Assembly: GCF_028858725.1 (NCBI RefSeq)
Contig: NC_084774.1
Coordinates: forward strand, 7,910,001-7,974,000
From: Colius striatus
Lineage: Eukaryota; Chordata; Aves; Coliiformes; Coliidae
DNA: 64,000 bases
Direction of reading: 5' to 3'
Shown: positions 27,965 through 41,804 of the stretch, piece after piece
Numbering within the stretch: the first letter of the stretch is position 1
Layout: each line of letters starts with the position of its first letter
The notes under the pieces: generated by a model
The model's input: only the letters and a program-made list of their open reading frames with translations
Told to the model about the DNA's origin: nothing
The model's database searches: none
Program-made: the position numbers and the translations under genes

Positions 27965-28427
27965 CACCTTATTCAGAGAGTTTATTGCGAGTTCCCAGAA
28001 GCACTGTGTGCCCTAGGCTGTGAGCGGGCAGTGGGTGGTGGGATTATCTTCACAGTGAGCCTCCTTCCCTGGGGTCAGACGTGGGAGCAGTTTGGGGGGG
28101 AGCAGACAGCCCTCAGGGCCGCCATGTGAACTGTGCTGTCCCTGCTGGGGCAGCTGCCTCGGAGCCTGCCCAGGGCTGTGCGTGTGCGGGCGGCCGCGGG
28201 CAGAGGGGAAGTGGTGGGGGCTGCTCCCCTCTCGGGGGGGAAGTGGCTGCGTCCCCAGACGGGGAAGAGGCCCAACAGGAAGCCACAAGCACAGGCAGCG
28301 GTGGCACAACTCCTCACCCAGCGAGGACAGAGCCCCGGGACCCCGCACCCCCGGCCGCCCCACTGCTCAGGGTGGGGGGCAGAGCCCCCAGCTCGGGCAG
28401 CCCGGGAGCGGGACAGGCTGCGGGGGC
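27965..28427 (-). other. CTSA: CTSA 3' UTR
   Basis: Minus-strand AATAAA at 27981-27986 and about 440 bp of untranslated sequence after the stop at 28428-28430. Confidence 0.75.
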
Positions 28428-31981
<3,554 letters not shown>

Positions 31982-32112
31982 CTGCGGGCGGGGGGAAGCG
32001 GGAGGTCGGGGGGCTGTTGGCGGCAACGGCCGCGACCCCGGCAGCGCCCCGCGGCTGTCCCGAGCCCGTCCCGTCCGGCTGCCCCTGTCCCGTTCCGCTG
32101 CCCCGTGCCAGC

Positions 32113-32176
32113 CCCTGTCCTGTCCCGTCCCGTCCCGTCCCGTCCCGTCCCGTCCCGTCCCGTCCCGTCCCGTCCC
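32113..32176. repeat. (CCCGT)n microsatellite, about 13 units
   Basis: Perfect pentanucleotide run lying in the 5' flank of CTSA. Confidence 0.92.
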
Positions 32177-32244
32177 GCTGACCGCGGCCGCTCCCGCTGC
32201 GGCTCCCGCCGGGCACATGACACCGGCCCCATATGACCTCCGTT

Positions 32245-32256
32245 GCTCACGTGACC
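32245..32256. promoter_or_regulatory. CLEAR-type E-box (GCTCACGTGACC)
   Basis: Matches the GTCACGTGAC element bound by TFEB/TFE3, which drives lysosomal genes. It lies about 265 bp upstream of the CTSA start codon. Established knowledge places CTSA among TFEB-responsive lysosomal genes; the function of this copy is inferred. Confidence 0.65.
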
Positions 32257-32714
32257 GGGGCGGGGCCGCGCGCCAGCCAATCAGCGCGCCGGCAGCGGGC
32301 GGCCCCGGCCCGGTCTCGCGCGCGCACGTGGGAGCGGCCCCGGCCCGGGACGGGACCCCGCGGGGGCGGGCGGCGGTTGGGGGAAGGGAGGGGTTCAACT
32401 CTCCTGGCGACACGCGGGCCCGGAACGCGGAGGGGGGTCCCGCAGCCCCCCGCCGGCACGACGGCTCCTGCCGGTATCGGGGCGCCGCGACCGGCGGGCA
32501 CCAGGGGCCAGCGATGGCAGCGCCGAGCAGCCGGACAGCGCCGGGGGGACGCTCCACCTGCAGTGCCCGGCGGCGGGGGGCGGCCGGCGGGGCCCGGCTG
32601 TGCCCCGGGGGCTCCCCCCCAGCCGCCCGGCCCCGCGGCACTAGGACCCCCGCGAGCCGTCCCGGGGGCCCGTCCCCGCCTCCCGGCAGCTGCGGCTGCG
32701 ACTGACGGGCACGG

Positions 32715-32724
32715 TTAAAAATAG
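32715..32724 (+). promoter_or_regulatory. MEF2-type site upstream of NEURL2
   Basis: TTAAAAATAG fits YTAWWWWTAR. It lies only 12 bp before the NEURL2 ATG, so it could equally serve as a TATA-like element. NEURL2 (Ozz) is muscle-restricted in mammals, which makes a MEF2 role plausible. Confidence 0.55.
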
Positions 32725-32735
32725 CGGCGTGAGCC

Positions 32736-34851
32736 ATGGCCGCGCGGTGCCGGCTGGCCGCGCGCTTCCACCACGTCCACGGAGCCAACGTGCGGCTGGA
32801 CGCGTCGCGCACACGGGCCACGCGCGTGCGGAGCTTCGCCCACGGGCTGTGCTTCAGCCAGGAGCCGCTGGCGCCCGGGCAGATCTTCCTGGTGGAGATC
32901 GAGGAGAAGGAGCTGGGCTGGTGCGGGCACCTGCGCGTGGGGCTGACGGCCCACGACCCACAGAGCCTCGAGGCCGTGCCCGAGTACTCGCTGCCGGACC
33001 TGGTCAACATGGGCGACACGTGGGTGTTCGCCATCACCCGCAGCCACAACCGCGCGGCGGCCGGCGAGGATGAGGCGCGGGGGCCCCCCTCGGACCCCCT
33101 GCTGCCGCTGCGGCAGGCGCGGATTCCCCGCGACACGCTGGTGGGGCGCAGCCGGCCCGGCCGCTACAGCCACATCCTGGACGAGCTGTACAGGCTCAAC
33201 GTGCTGCCGGCCACGGCCCGGCGCAGCCGCATCGGCGTCCTGTACGCGCCGCGGCCCGACGGCACCGCCGACATGCACATCGTCATCAACGGCGAGGACA
33301 TGGGCGCCTGCGCCCGCCGCCTGCCCGCCGCACGCCCACTCTACGCCGTCGTCGACGTCTTCGCCTCCACCAAGAGCGTGCGGGTCATCCCGGTGGAATA
33401 CGGCTGTAGGTACCGGCCCCTCCCGCGGCACGGCCCGCACGGGCAGCGGGGCTCCAGGGGGGTCACTCAGTTCCCAACAGTGGGAGTGGGCAGAAGGTGG
33501 AGGGCACAGGGGCCCCACAGCCCCGGCGGAGCGTGGGTGAGACCCCGCACGGCTGAGCCACGCTGGGGCCTGGGTCTCCCGTCCCAAGCGGGGTGCTCGG
33601 GGCTGCAGAGCTCATCCCCAGACCCTCCCTGAGCAAAGCCAAACTGGTCCCAGAGCTGGGGCTCACAGAGCTGGTGCTGGGGCTGAGCCCTGGCTGTGCT
33701 CAGCCAGCCCCGGGAGCACGCAGCAGCCTGGGGCTGAGCATGACCACCTTGGCATCAAAACATCCGGCTGTGCCGCCCACCCAGCAGCTGTGCCATGCCG
33801 TGCCGTGCCCCTGCCGCAGGGCGCCCTGGCGAGACACCTCAATGCCATCGGAGGTTGGGCAACAGCTCATGTCCCTGGGACGGCTCGGGAGGGCCCCAGA
33901 AGGCCAGTGCTGCTCACTGGCTCTATGAGGAGTTGGGCTAATAAGGGCTAATTAGCACTGTACCAGAAAAAAACAGGAGATGCTGAGGGTGGGGGAGGGC
34001 GAGAGGCAGGAGGAGACACCAGACCGGGTGCAGCCACATCCACCCCAGGGCTGGAGGCAGGGCTGTGCCCGCCTGTGGCTGCCAGGGGATCAGCCCCACA
34101 GCCCCGGCCCAGGGCCGCAGAGGGGCTGGTGCTGGAAGCACGTACCCTTGGCAGAGCTGCTCCCTGCCGGCCCCGCGGCAGAGCTGTGACTCGGCTGCCT
34201 CCCCTCCGCTGAGATTTGGGCAGCTCTGGTTCCCGCAACGCTTCCGCAGGGTTTAGAAACCAGCCTGGCTTCCTGGCCAGGGCTGCTGGAGAGAGAACCC
34301 GCAGTGCTCAGCGCAGGCACCGTGCCGCGGGAGAGGCCAAGGGCACGTGCCCCGGCCCTCGGCACACGCAGCCCTGCTGCCGATAAGCGCCGCGGCCACC
34401 CAAACAGCCCCAAGGCCGGCAGCTGTCTGGGCATGGCGAGGCCGGGCCTGGCACGGCTCTGCTCCCCCGCGCCGGCACGACCGCCAGAGCTGCTCCCCCT
34501 GCCTGGGCCCTGCCTGGGAGGTGGTGGATGAGCATGTCCCTGACAACCAGGATGAGCCTGACGACCTCCCTCTGAGGAACGGGAGGAGCTCCACCGTGCC
34601 CACTGCTGCCACAGAGCAGGCTCAGACTCAGACGCGGGGTCAGGCTCAGGGCCTGGGGCCCGTCTCCTCCTCACGCCCCGCTCTCGGCCCCGCCGTGCTG
34701 GGGCAGCTCAGCTGCTTCTCTCCCTTCTCTTGCAGTTCCCTCCCTGCAGACTCTGTGCCGCCTGGTCATCCAGAAGCACGTCGTGCACCGCCTGGCCATC
34801 GAGGGCCTGGACCTGCCCCCGACACTGAAGAGCTTCTGCCAACATGAGTGA
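32736..34851 (+). CDS. NEURL2: NEURL2 (Ozz), NHR/SOCS-box ubiquitin ligase adaptor
   Basis: Substrate-recognition subunit of a muscle Cullin-RING ubiquitin ligase. Two exons, 32736-33405 and 34736-34851, give 261 residues (human 285). The NHR (Neuralized) domain fills most of exon 1: [60 protein letters not shown] and [12 protein letters not shown]. Exon 2 encodes the C-terminal SOCS box, [20 protein letters not shown] to LKSFC. The intron is 1330 bp. AATAAA at 34946-34951 ends a very short 3' UTR. The shortfall against human seems to lie in loops within exon 1. Confidence 0.95.
33406..34735 (+). other. NEURL2 intron
   Basis: Donor GTAGGT, acceptor after CTTCTCTTGCAG. Nothing further recognised within it. 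Confidence 0.7.
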
Positions 34852-34969
34852 GGTGTCACAGGGCCACAGCTGCCCACACACGGGCACCGAGGGGCCAGCA
34901 CAGCACAGGCAGCGCTGGGCAGCAGGGAGGCAGCTCAGAGACAGCAATAAAACAGTTCCAGCCATAAAG

Positions 34970-35585
34970 CAGTGGGGTGCTGGTGCCAGGAGCAGCACGA
35001 GAGCGAGGACGCTGCCCGAGCTGTGCTGGGGCTGTGCTGCCCACCACGGGCACACCACAGTGCTGGTGGAACCGGGGCAGTGGGCACTGTGTACACTCCA
35101 CTGCAAGGGAAACAGTCCTGCTCTGGTAGAGGCACCACGTGGATGCAGTCAGAGGCACTTAAAATACTTTGCTGCTTCCCTGAGAAGGAATTCTGGAGTG
35201 AAGCTGTCTGAAGGGAAACCTCCTGGCAGGGCTGGAGCTGTGCAGAGCAAGAGGCAGAGGCAAGAGCCCTCTGCAAGTCAGAGCAAAAGAGAGGGGTGGG
35301 TGGCAGGCAGAGCCTTCCAAGCCTGAGGGAGAAACAAGCAGCTCCCGGTGCGGGACGGGGCCAGGCCAGCACTGGGCAGCTCTGGGGCTGGCACACTGCC
35401 GGCTCCTCTGCGGGAGGAACTCACAGCTTTGGGTTTGTTAGTCCCCAGCTCACAGGACTTTCCTCCCCCTCCCTGCCCCAGGGCATTTCACGTGACTGCA
35501 GGGCAGAGCTGCATTCCAGCATCTTCTTCACTCCAGCAGCCACTGTTGGAGCAGCCCCCACTCTGGTGAGGAATGTAGCGGCGCT
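34970..35585. other. Intergenic, with one copy of a dispersed 65-bp sequence
   Basis: No gene seen. Positions about 35228-35292 resemble 36560-36625 at about 85 % by eye. This may be an uncharacterised short repeat. Confidence 0.45.
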
Positions 35586-36205
35586 GAGCTCTCAGCTCAG
35601 ACCTCAGCATGGCCCTGAGCCCTCAGCACGGCCCTGAGCCCTCAGCTCAGACCTCAGCACAGCTCAGAGCCCTCAGCTCAGACCTCAGCATGGCCCTGAG
35701 CTCTCAGCTCAGACCTCAGCATGGCCCTGAGCTCTCAACTCAGACCTCAGCACAGCTCAGAGCCCTCAGCATGGCCCTGAGCCCTCAGCTCAGACCTCAG
35801 CACGGCCCTGAGCTCTCAGCTCAGACCTCAGCACAGCTCAGAGCCCTCAGCATGGTCCTGAGCCCTCAACTCAGACCTCAGCACGGCCCTGAGCTCTCAG
35901 CTCAGACCTCAGCACAGCTCAGAGCCCTCAGCATGGCCCTCAGCTCTCAACAGCTCAGAGCCCTCAGCTCAGACCCAGACCCCTCAGCTCAGAGCCCTCA
36001 GCATGGTCCTGAGCCCTCAGCTCAGACCTCAGCACGGCCCTGAGCTCTCAGCTCAGACCTCAGCACGGCCCTGAGCTCTCAGCTCAGACCTCAGCACAGC
36101 TCAGAGGCCTCAGCTCAGACCTCAGCATGGCCCTGAGCTCTCAGCTCAGACCTCAGCACAGCTCAGAGCCCTCAGCACAGCCCTGAGCCCTCAGCCCTGA
36201 GCCCG
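35586..36205. repeat. 31-bp minisatellite between NEURL2 and ACOT8
   Basis: About 20 units of 31 bp with core AGCTCAGACCTCAGCACGGC, in two interleaved variants: one ends CCCTGAGCTCTC, the other TCAGAGCCCTC. The open frame running through it is a by-product of the repeat. Confidence 0.92.
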
Positions 36206-37470
36206 CGGTGCCTGCCACACGTGGGAGGGCACGAGGCAACGCTCACACAGAGGCAGATTCCACCACAGTGCCTGTCTGGGAGGGCAGTTTCGCTCTTGGG
36301 AAAGATGTTTACCCCGAGTGGCATGAGTTATTTCCTGTGCTCCTGGCAGGGAGTGAGTGGGCTGGCTGGCAGGAGTCCTGCAGGGCCCCGGCAGCCGTGG
36401 TACTGGGCACGTGCTGGTGCCCTGGCGAGTGGGCACAGGGTCTGGCTGCCCCACCTTGTTGCCTGGGATGGGGAGCCACCCCAGACCCTCCCCTGGGACC
36501 CCCATCCTCCATCTGCCAGGGATGGCAGCCGGGGTGCCAGGCTGGGAGGGGAGGCAGCGGCTGGAGCCGTGCAGAGTGAGAGGCGGAGGGAAGAGCCCTC
36601 TGAAAGTCAGAGGGAGAGAGCTGGGGAGGTGAGATGAACTCTGCGAGCTGAGGGTGAAATGAGCATCTCCAAGCACTGGAGGTGCTTTAGGAAACACGAC
36701 ACTGTATTTAGTGAGAGGCTTGATAGTATCAGATAATGTTACAAACCCCTCAGTCACGAGGAAATTGCCGAGCGTTGCACAGTCCCGCCGCAGCCAGGGG
36801 CCGGCTATGCCCACACCGAGGCAGCCACGGCTGGAGAGGGACACCCAGCCAGGCACACCCAACCTCCTGCCACGGGGACAGGCCCAGGGCTGCTCCTCCT
36901 TCACTCTTACCAGCACTTCTCCTCCCCCACCCCACATGTCCAAAGCCTTTGCTCTCCTCCTCACTACAGCTTTGCTGGCAGGGCTGTGACCCCCCCCAGA
37001 GCCCTCCCCCAGCACCCGAGGGAGGGCGGGTTCCCCTTTCTGAGGAATCGAAAGCAGCTCCCAGAGCAGACAAACAGCTCCTGCCCCAGCGTGGGCTGTG
37101 CTGCAGCACAGGTTGCCACCCCAGCAGTGGTCTCACTCCTCTGGCTGGAGGCACCACAGTGAGGTGAGACCACTGAGAAGCACCATCCAAAGCCCTCTCT
37201 GGCCCCACGGCTGAGCAGGCCCCGTCTCATCCTGCTGGCACAGAGGCAGCTGCTGAGCAACACACAGCCCATTATTAGCTTTGTTGCACAACACATGCAA
37301 CAGAATGCTGGAAGGAGCTGCAGGTGTGGGCCACAGATCAAACCACCCTGTCAGACGTGATTATACCTTCAGCTCTCACACCCATGGTTGGCTCCCAGCC
37401 ACTCCTGGTAGCCAGGTCAGCAGCTGGTCACCCACCCAGCGTGTTTGGGAGCTCCCAAACCTCAGCTGCA
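36206..37470. other. Intergenic, no gene seen
   Basis: Contains the second copy (36560-36625) of the 65-bp sequence at 35228. SPATA25, ZSWIM1 and ZSWIM3, which lie here in human, were looked for and not seen. Confidence 0.45.
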
Positions 37471-37475
37471 ACACT

Positions 37476-37655
37476 CCCTTCATGGAATGGCTGGGGTGGG
37501 AAGGACCCTGCAGAGCTCCTCCAGCCCAACTCCCTGCTAAAGCAGGTTCCTCTCAATCGGGGCACAGGAACGTGTCCAGGCAGGTTCTGGACATCTCCAG
37601 AGAAGGAGCCTCCACACCCTCCCTGGGCAGCCTGTTGGCAGATGAATTTGGCAAA
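37476..37655 (+). mobile_element. CR1 LINE 3' fragment
   Basis: Recognisable CR1 tail text: GGAAGGACCCTGCAGAGCTC, CTCCAGCCCAACTCCCTGCT, then CTCCAGAGAAGGAGCCTCCA and CCCTGGGCAGCCTGTT. Truncated at both ends, with no reverse transcriptase sequence. Non-autonomous relic. Confidence 0.75.
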
Positions 37656-38960
37656 TAAGGGACCTAAACTCCCCTTTCCATATAGGGCCTCAAGGGAGTG
37701 ACAGGCTGATAGGGTAAAGGCAGAAGCCGGGACACTGGTGGGGTGATGAAGTGGTCTCCTGCCCCTCTGCCACCCACTGCACATGGAGTGGCCTGGCCCA
37801 GCTGCTAGCTGGCTCCTGTACCTGCACTCAGACTCCTGATCTCTGTTGAGAGGAAGGACAGCACCGGCGATTTACCCAGAGGTTCGTTGCAGGAGCTCTT
37901 CAGGACCTGCCCAAGGCCCATCAGCACTGCCTTGCCCGGCCTGACAGGCACTGTGTCCCCTCTGCCACCGCCGAGCCTCCGGCTGCAGGGGCTTCCCCCG
38001 AGTGCAGCACGGCCCAGGTGTGCTGGAAGGGCGGCTGAAGCGGCAAGCGCAGCTGCTCGGGCTTCCTGGTCCTGCTGTGGGCACCCTCCAGGGACGCCGA
38101 GGGCATCCTCCACACCGCCACGGTCTGCACACGCCGGAACCGCCCCCAGCGCCGCCGGGCGCGGCCTGGCAGCGGGCTCCGTGCAAGGATCACACACAGT
38201 CCTCTGGTCGCTCTCCTCACATTCCCCTCCGGCCTCTCTGCGGCCGCCAGGTCAGTCCGAGAGCTGAAGGGCTTCCCGACGCCCGGGGCTCACGGGCTCG
38301 CTCTGGCGGGGAGCCTGCAGAGCTGCAGGGAGCTGTCCGTGGGCTGTGCACAACCGCGGGACTCAGAGAGGCCGGTAGCGGCCTCTGCCGCCGCGCTGGG
38401 GCCTGGAGGGGCTCTGAGGCAGCTCCCGCCGCAGGCTGCAGACGGGGCACGGAGGCTGCGGGACGGCATGGCCGGGAGGGGCCGCAGAAACGCACCTCCC
38501 GCCGCGCCGGGCCCGGCCGAAGCAGCTGCGCACCGAGCCCGGCAGCGAGGCCCCGGCTGGGCCCCGGGCGAGGCCTCCGCGGCCACGCGCGCCGCGTCCC
38601 GCCGCCAGCGGGGGGCGCATCCCGGCGTGCCCCGCGCCCCGCCACGGGCGCCACCAATCGCCGTGCGCCGCGCCGTGACGTCACGCAGCGCCCCGCGCCG
38701 CCGCTCCCCGGACAGCTCCGGCTCCTCCTCGGCGGCCTCTCCCGGCCTCGGGGACCTCAAGCCCCGCAGCCCCGGCCCCGCCGCCCGCTGCCACCCGGAG
38801 GGGCGCCGCCCACACCCCGGGCCCGCCCAATCACAGGCGTCCTCTTGCGTGTGGAAGGAGATCAGCCAATCAGCGCGGCGCTTCCCGCCGCCGCTCGCGG
38901 GACTGACGGCCAATCGGGTGTCGGTGCGCGGCCGCGGGTGGCCGGGGCCGGCGTCGCGGG
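37656..38960. other. Intergenic grading into the ACOT8 CpG-island promoter
   Basis: No recognised exon at 37656-38250. From about 38450 the sequence is a CpG island up to the ACOT8 ATG. It contains several CCAAT boxes: GCCCAATCACAG at about 38825, CAGCCAATCAGCG at about 38863 and GGCCAATCGGG at about 38908. Confidence 0.55.
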
Positions 38961-38961
38961 G

Positions 38962-40930
38962 ATGGCGGAGCCGGGCGGGAGCGGCGCGGGGCCGGGGCCG
39001 GGGCCGGGGCGGCCGCCGCCCGGGGACCTGCGGAGCGCGCTGATCACCAGCGTGCTGAACCTGGAGCGGCTGGAGCTCGACCTGTTCAGGTGCGCGGGGC
39101 GCGGGGCGCGGGTCGCTGCGCGCCCGGCCGCGGCAGCGCCCTCACGGCCCGTCTCCCCGCAGGGGCCGGCACCACTGGGTGCCCGCCACGCAGCGCCTTT
39201 TCGGCGGGCAGATCGTGGGCCAGGCCCTGGTGGCGGCCGCCCGCGCCGTCACCCGCGACGAGCAGGTCCACTCGCTGCACTGCTACTTCGTGCGCACAGG
39301 TGCGCCCGGCCGGGGCAGCCGCGCTGGGGCAGCCGCGCTGCGGGCAGCGGGGAGAGGCCGGGCGGCGGCAGCAAGGACCGGCCTCGGGGCCGATCCCGCG
39401 GCTGACAGGCGGCGGCTGGGCGGGCTTGCGGGGCACAAGGACCGGGAGGCGGCGGCTTGTGGCGGGACAGGGCACGGACGGCGGGTCGAGGGGCTGAGGC
39501 CCACCGGGGTGAGCAGGCACCACTGTCCTGGCAGCAGCATGGCAGCGAGGCAGTGTGGGTGGCACTGCCAGCTCAGGGCATGGCCTAGCCGGCTCAGCTC
39601 ACCCGACCCCTGCAGGTCAGGCCCCCTCGGTGCTGTGTGCTGGCCCGCGGCAGAGTGTCCTTGTTCCGTCCCAGGGGACCCCAAGGTGCCGGTGCTGTAC
39701 GAGGTGGAGCGGACCCGCACGGGGAAGAGCTTCTCTGTTCGCTCTGTAAAGGCCATCCAGCACGGGAAGCCCATCTTCACCTGCCAGGCCTCCTTCCAGC
39801 TCTCCCAGGACAGCCCAGTGCGGCACCAGTTCACCATGCCAACTGTGCCGCCCCCTGAGCAGCTGCTGACGCAAGAGGAGCTCATCCACAAGTTCCTGCA
39901 GTGAGTGGGGCAGAAAGGGCTCACTGGAGACACCATTCTCTGCAGCTGGGGCTTAGGGAGGTGCAGGGATTGGGGCGACTGCCTGAGGAGCTCATGGATA
40001 TGCCCGGCAGGACAGGGCTGGTGCTGAGCCGCTCCTGCCTTTCTGCGTGGCCCTGGGTCCTTGGGCTGAAGCTGCTGCCAGCAGGACGAGCCTGTGGCCT
40101 GCCTGGCATCAGCCTCACCTCACCATCCTGTTCTACAGGAATCCCAACTTGGCAGAGAGATACAGAAAGCACCTCACCAAGATTCAGGCTGAAGATGTGC
40201 CAATCGATATCAAACCGGTGAACCCACCAGACATCTTCTGCTCAGAGCCACAGGAGCCGAAGCAGCTCTTCTGGGTGCGAGCACGAGGCTACATAGGTGG
40301 GTCCTGCCCAGAGGGTGGCCCCTCTGCCTCGGCAGCCCGGGCTCAGGCTGTGACAGGGTGGGGTGAGAGGGTTGTGACCCAGAGGCCATTTGTGCCCCGA
40401 GCTCGTGGGGGCTGGTGAGGCTGGAACACGGTGTGTGCCTGAGCGTAGAGCGGCTGCCCAAGGCCTGAGCCTGTGTCTCGGCTCTGTGTGGGCAGCAGCT
40501 GGCCCGGAGCAAACGGGGCTTGTGCCACCACGTCTGTTTGCAGGAGAGACTGACATGAAGCTGCACTGCTGCGTGGCTGCCTACATCTCCGACTATGCCT
40601 TCCTGGGCACGGCGCTGCTCCCGCACCGCCAGTACCGCATCAAGTTCATGGTGTCCCTCGACCACTCCATGTGGTTCCACGCGCCCTTCCGAGCAGACCA
40701 CTGGATGCTGTATGAGTGCGAGAGCCCCTGGGCCGGTGAGTCCCCCCCTGCCCTCCACAGGGACCCTGCAAAGGCCGCCCTGCCCATCCCTCTGACCGTC
40801 CCTCCCCGCAGGTGGGTGCCGGGGGCTGGTGCAGGGGCGGCTGTGGCGCAGGGACGGGGTCCTGGCGGTCACCTGCGCGCAGGAGGGAGTCATCAGGGTG
40901 GAGCAAACGCCGAACCAGAGCAAGCTGTAG
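38962..40930 (+). CDS. ACOT8: ACOT8, peroxisomal acyl-CoA thioesterase
   Basis: Hydrolyses acyl-CoAs, including bile-acid CoAs, in peroxisomes. Six exons, 38962-39089, 39163-39299, 39675-39900, 40139-40296, 40544-40735 and 40812-40930, give 319 residues, the same length as human. Two hot-dog halves are visible: FGGQIVGQALVAAARAV to SLHCYFVR, then ISDYAFLGTALLPH to MVSLDHSMWFHAPFRADHW. The protein ends in SKL, the canonical PTS1 peroxisome signal. The N-terminus is Gly/Pro-rich and encoded partly by a GGGGCC-type run. AATAAA at 41148-41153. Confidence 0.97.
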
Positions 40931-41159
40931 CTGAGGAAGCCCGGCAGAGCAAGGGAGGGAGCCCAGGAACAAAGCACTGGGGAGCAGCGTGGGACGCAGA
41001 TGGCTGCGGGAAGGAGCCAGGCAGGTGCAGGGGTTGGGTGCTGGTGCTGAGACCCTCTGCCACGGCCGGGGACCCGCAGCGGCACCACGGCGCCGGAGCC
41101 GTGCTGCACGGAGCCACCCGCACTGCAGCTGCCTCTCACCCACTGGCAATAAAGCTGCT

Positions 41160-41460
41160 GAGGAACACCTGCTCGGACCCCTGGAGTTTGTCCCCTTGGC
41201 CCTGCATGGCCTGGCCTGAGGGAGCCTGTCCTAGCAGGGGAGGAGGGCAGAGAGCAGCAGGGGAAAGTGCTACTGTGGCACACGCGGCTTCCCCTTCTCA
41301 CTTCTCCTGCCCTCGTCGTGCCCCAGCGCTGTCAGTCGCTGCTTCTGCTCACCCTCGGGTCCCAAGCAGGTCTCAGGAGAGGGGAAGGGCAGCTCCCGTG
41401 GGGTGCCCTGGTGGGAATGAAACTGAGCAGAGGGCAGGCAGCTCACTCTTCTTCCCGGCA
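41160..41460. other. Gap between convergent ACOT8 and SNX21
   Basis: About 300 bp with nothing recognised. Confidence 0.4.
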
Positions 41461-41464
41461 AGAC

Positions 41465-41804
41465 TTTATTTAATAAAGTCCTTTGTAAGTTTCATGGGAA
41501 GCTGCTGGCAAGAGCCCCGGGCCCTGCCAGAAGCCCCTTCCCTTCCCTTATGCAGTGCCAGCGTGTCCCCAGCTAACGTCCCGGCCACGCCAGGAGCCCC
41601 CAGCGAGAGGGGCTGGTGCCCAGCAGCACTGGGGTGGGCAGCGAGCACCCGTCAGCACCCGGTCCCGTGGGACACCAACCACAGAGAAAGTGCACATAGG
41701 AGGCAGCTGCCAGGCTCGGGCCATGCTGCCCGCGGGCGCCCAGCGCCGCCTCCCTGCCCCATCCTGCCCTCGGCATCGCCCGCTCTGTGCCCCTGCCATG
41801 CCGC
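41465..41804 (-). other. SNX21: SNX21 3' UTR
   Basis: Minus-strand AATAAA at 41465-41470 followed upstream by about 335 bp to the stop codon at 41805-41807. Confidence 0.7.

Larger units (their letters stand above)
31982..32735. promoter_or_regulatory. Bidirectional CTSA/NEURL2 promoter region
   Basis: The two genes start head to head with about 750 bp between start codons. The interval is CpG-rich and carries a (CCCGT)n microsatellite, a CLEAR-type E-box and a MEF2-type site, listed separately. Confidence 0.7.

Noticed and set aside
35609-36043. 144-codon frame in the 31-bp repeat
   Set aside because: Repetitive peptide produced by the minisatellite alone.
37805-38220. Overlapping minus-strand frames tested as ZSWIM1/ZSWIM3 or SPATA25
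   Set aside because: No SWIM-type cysteines or shared words with those proteins. Treated as non-coding.
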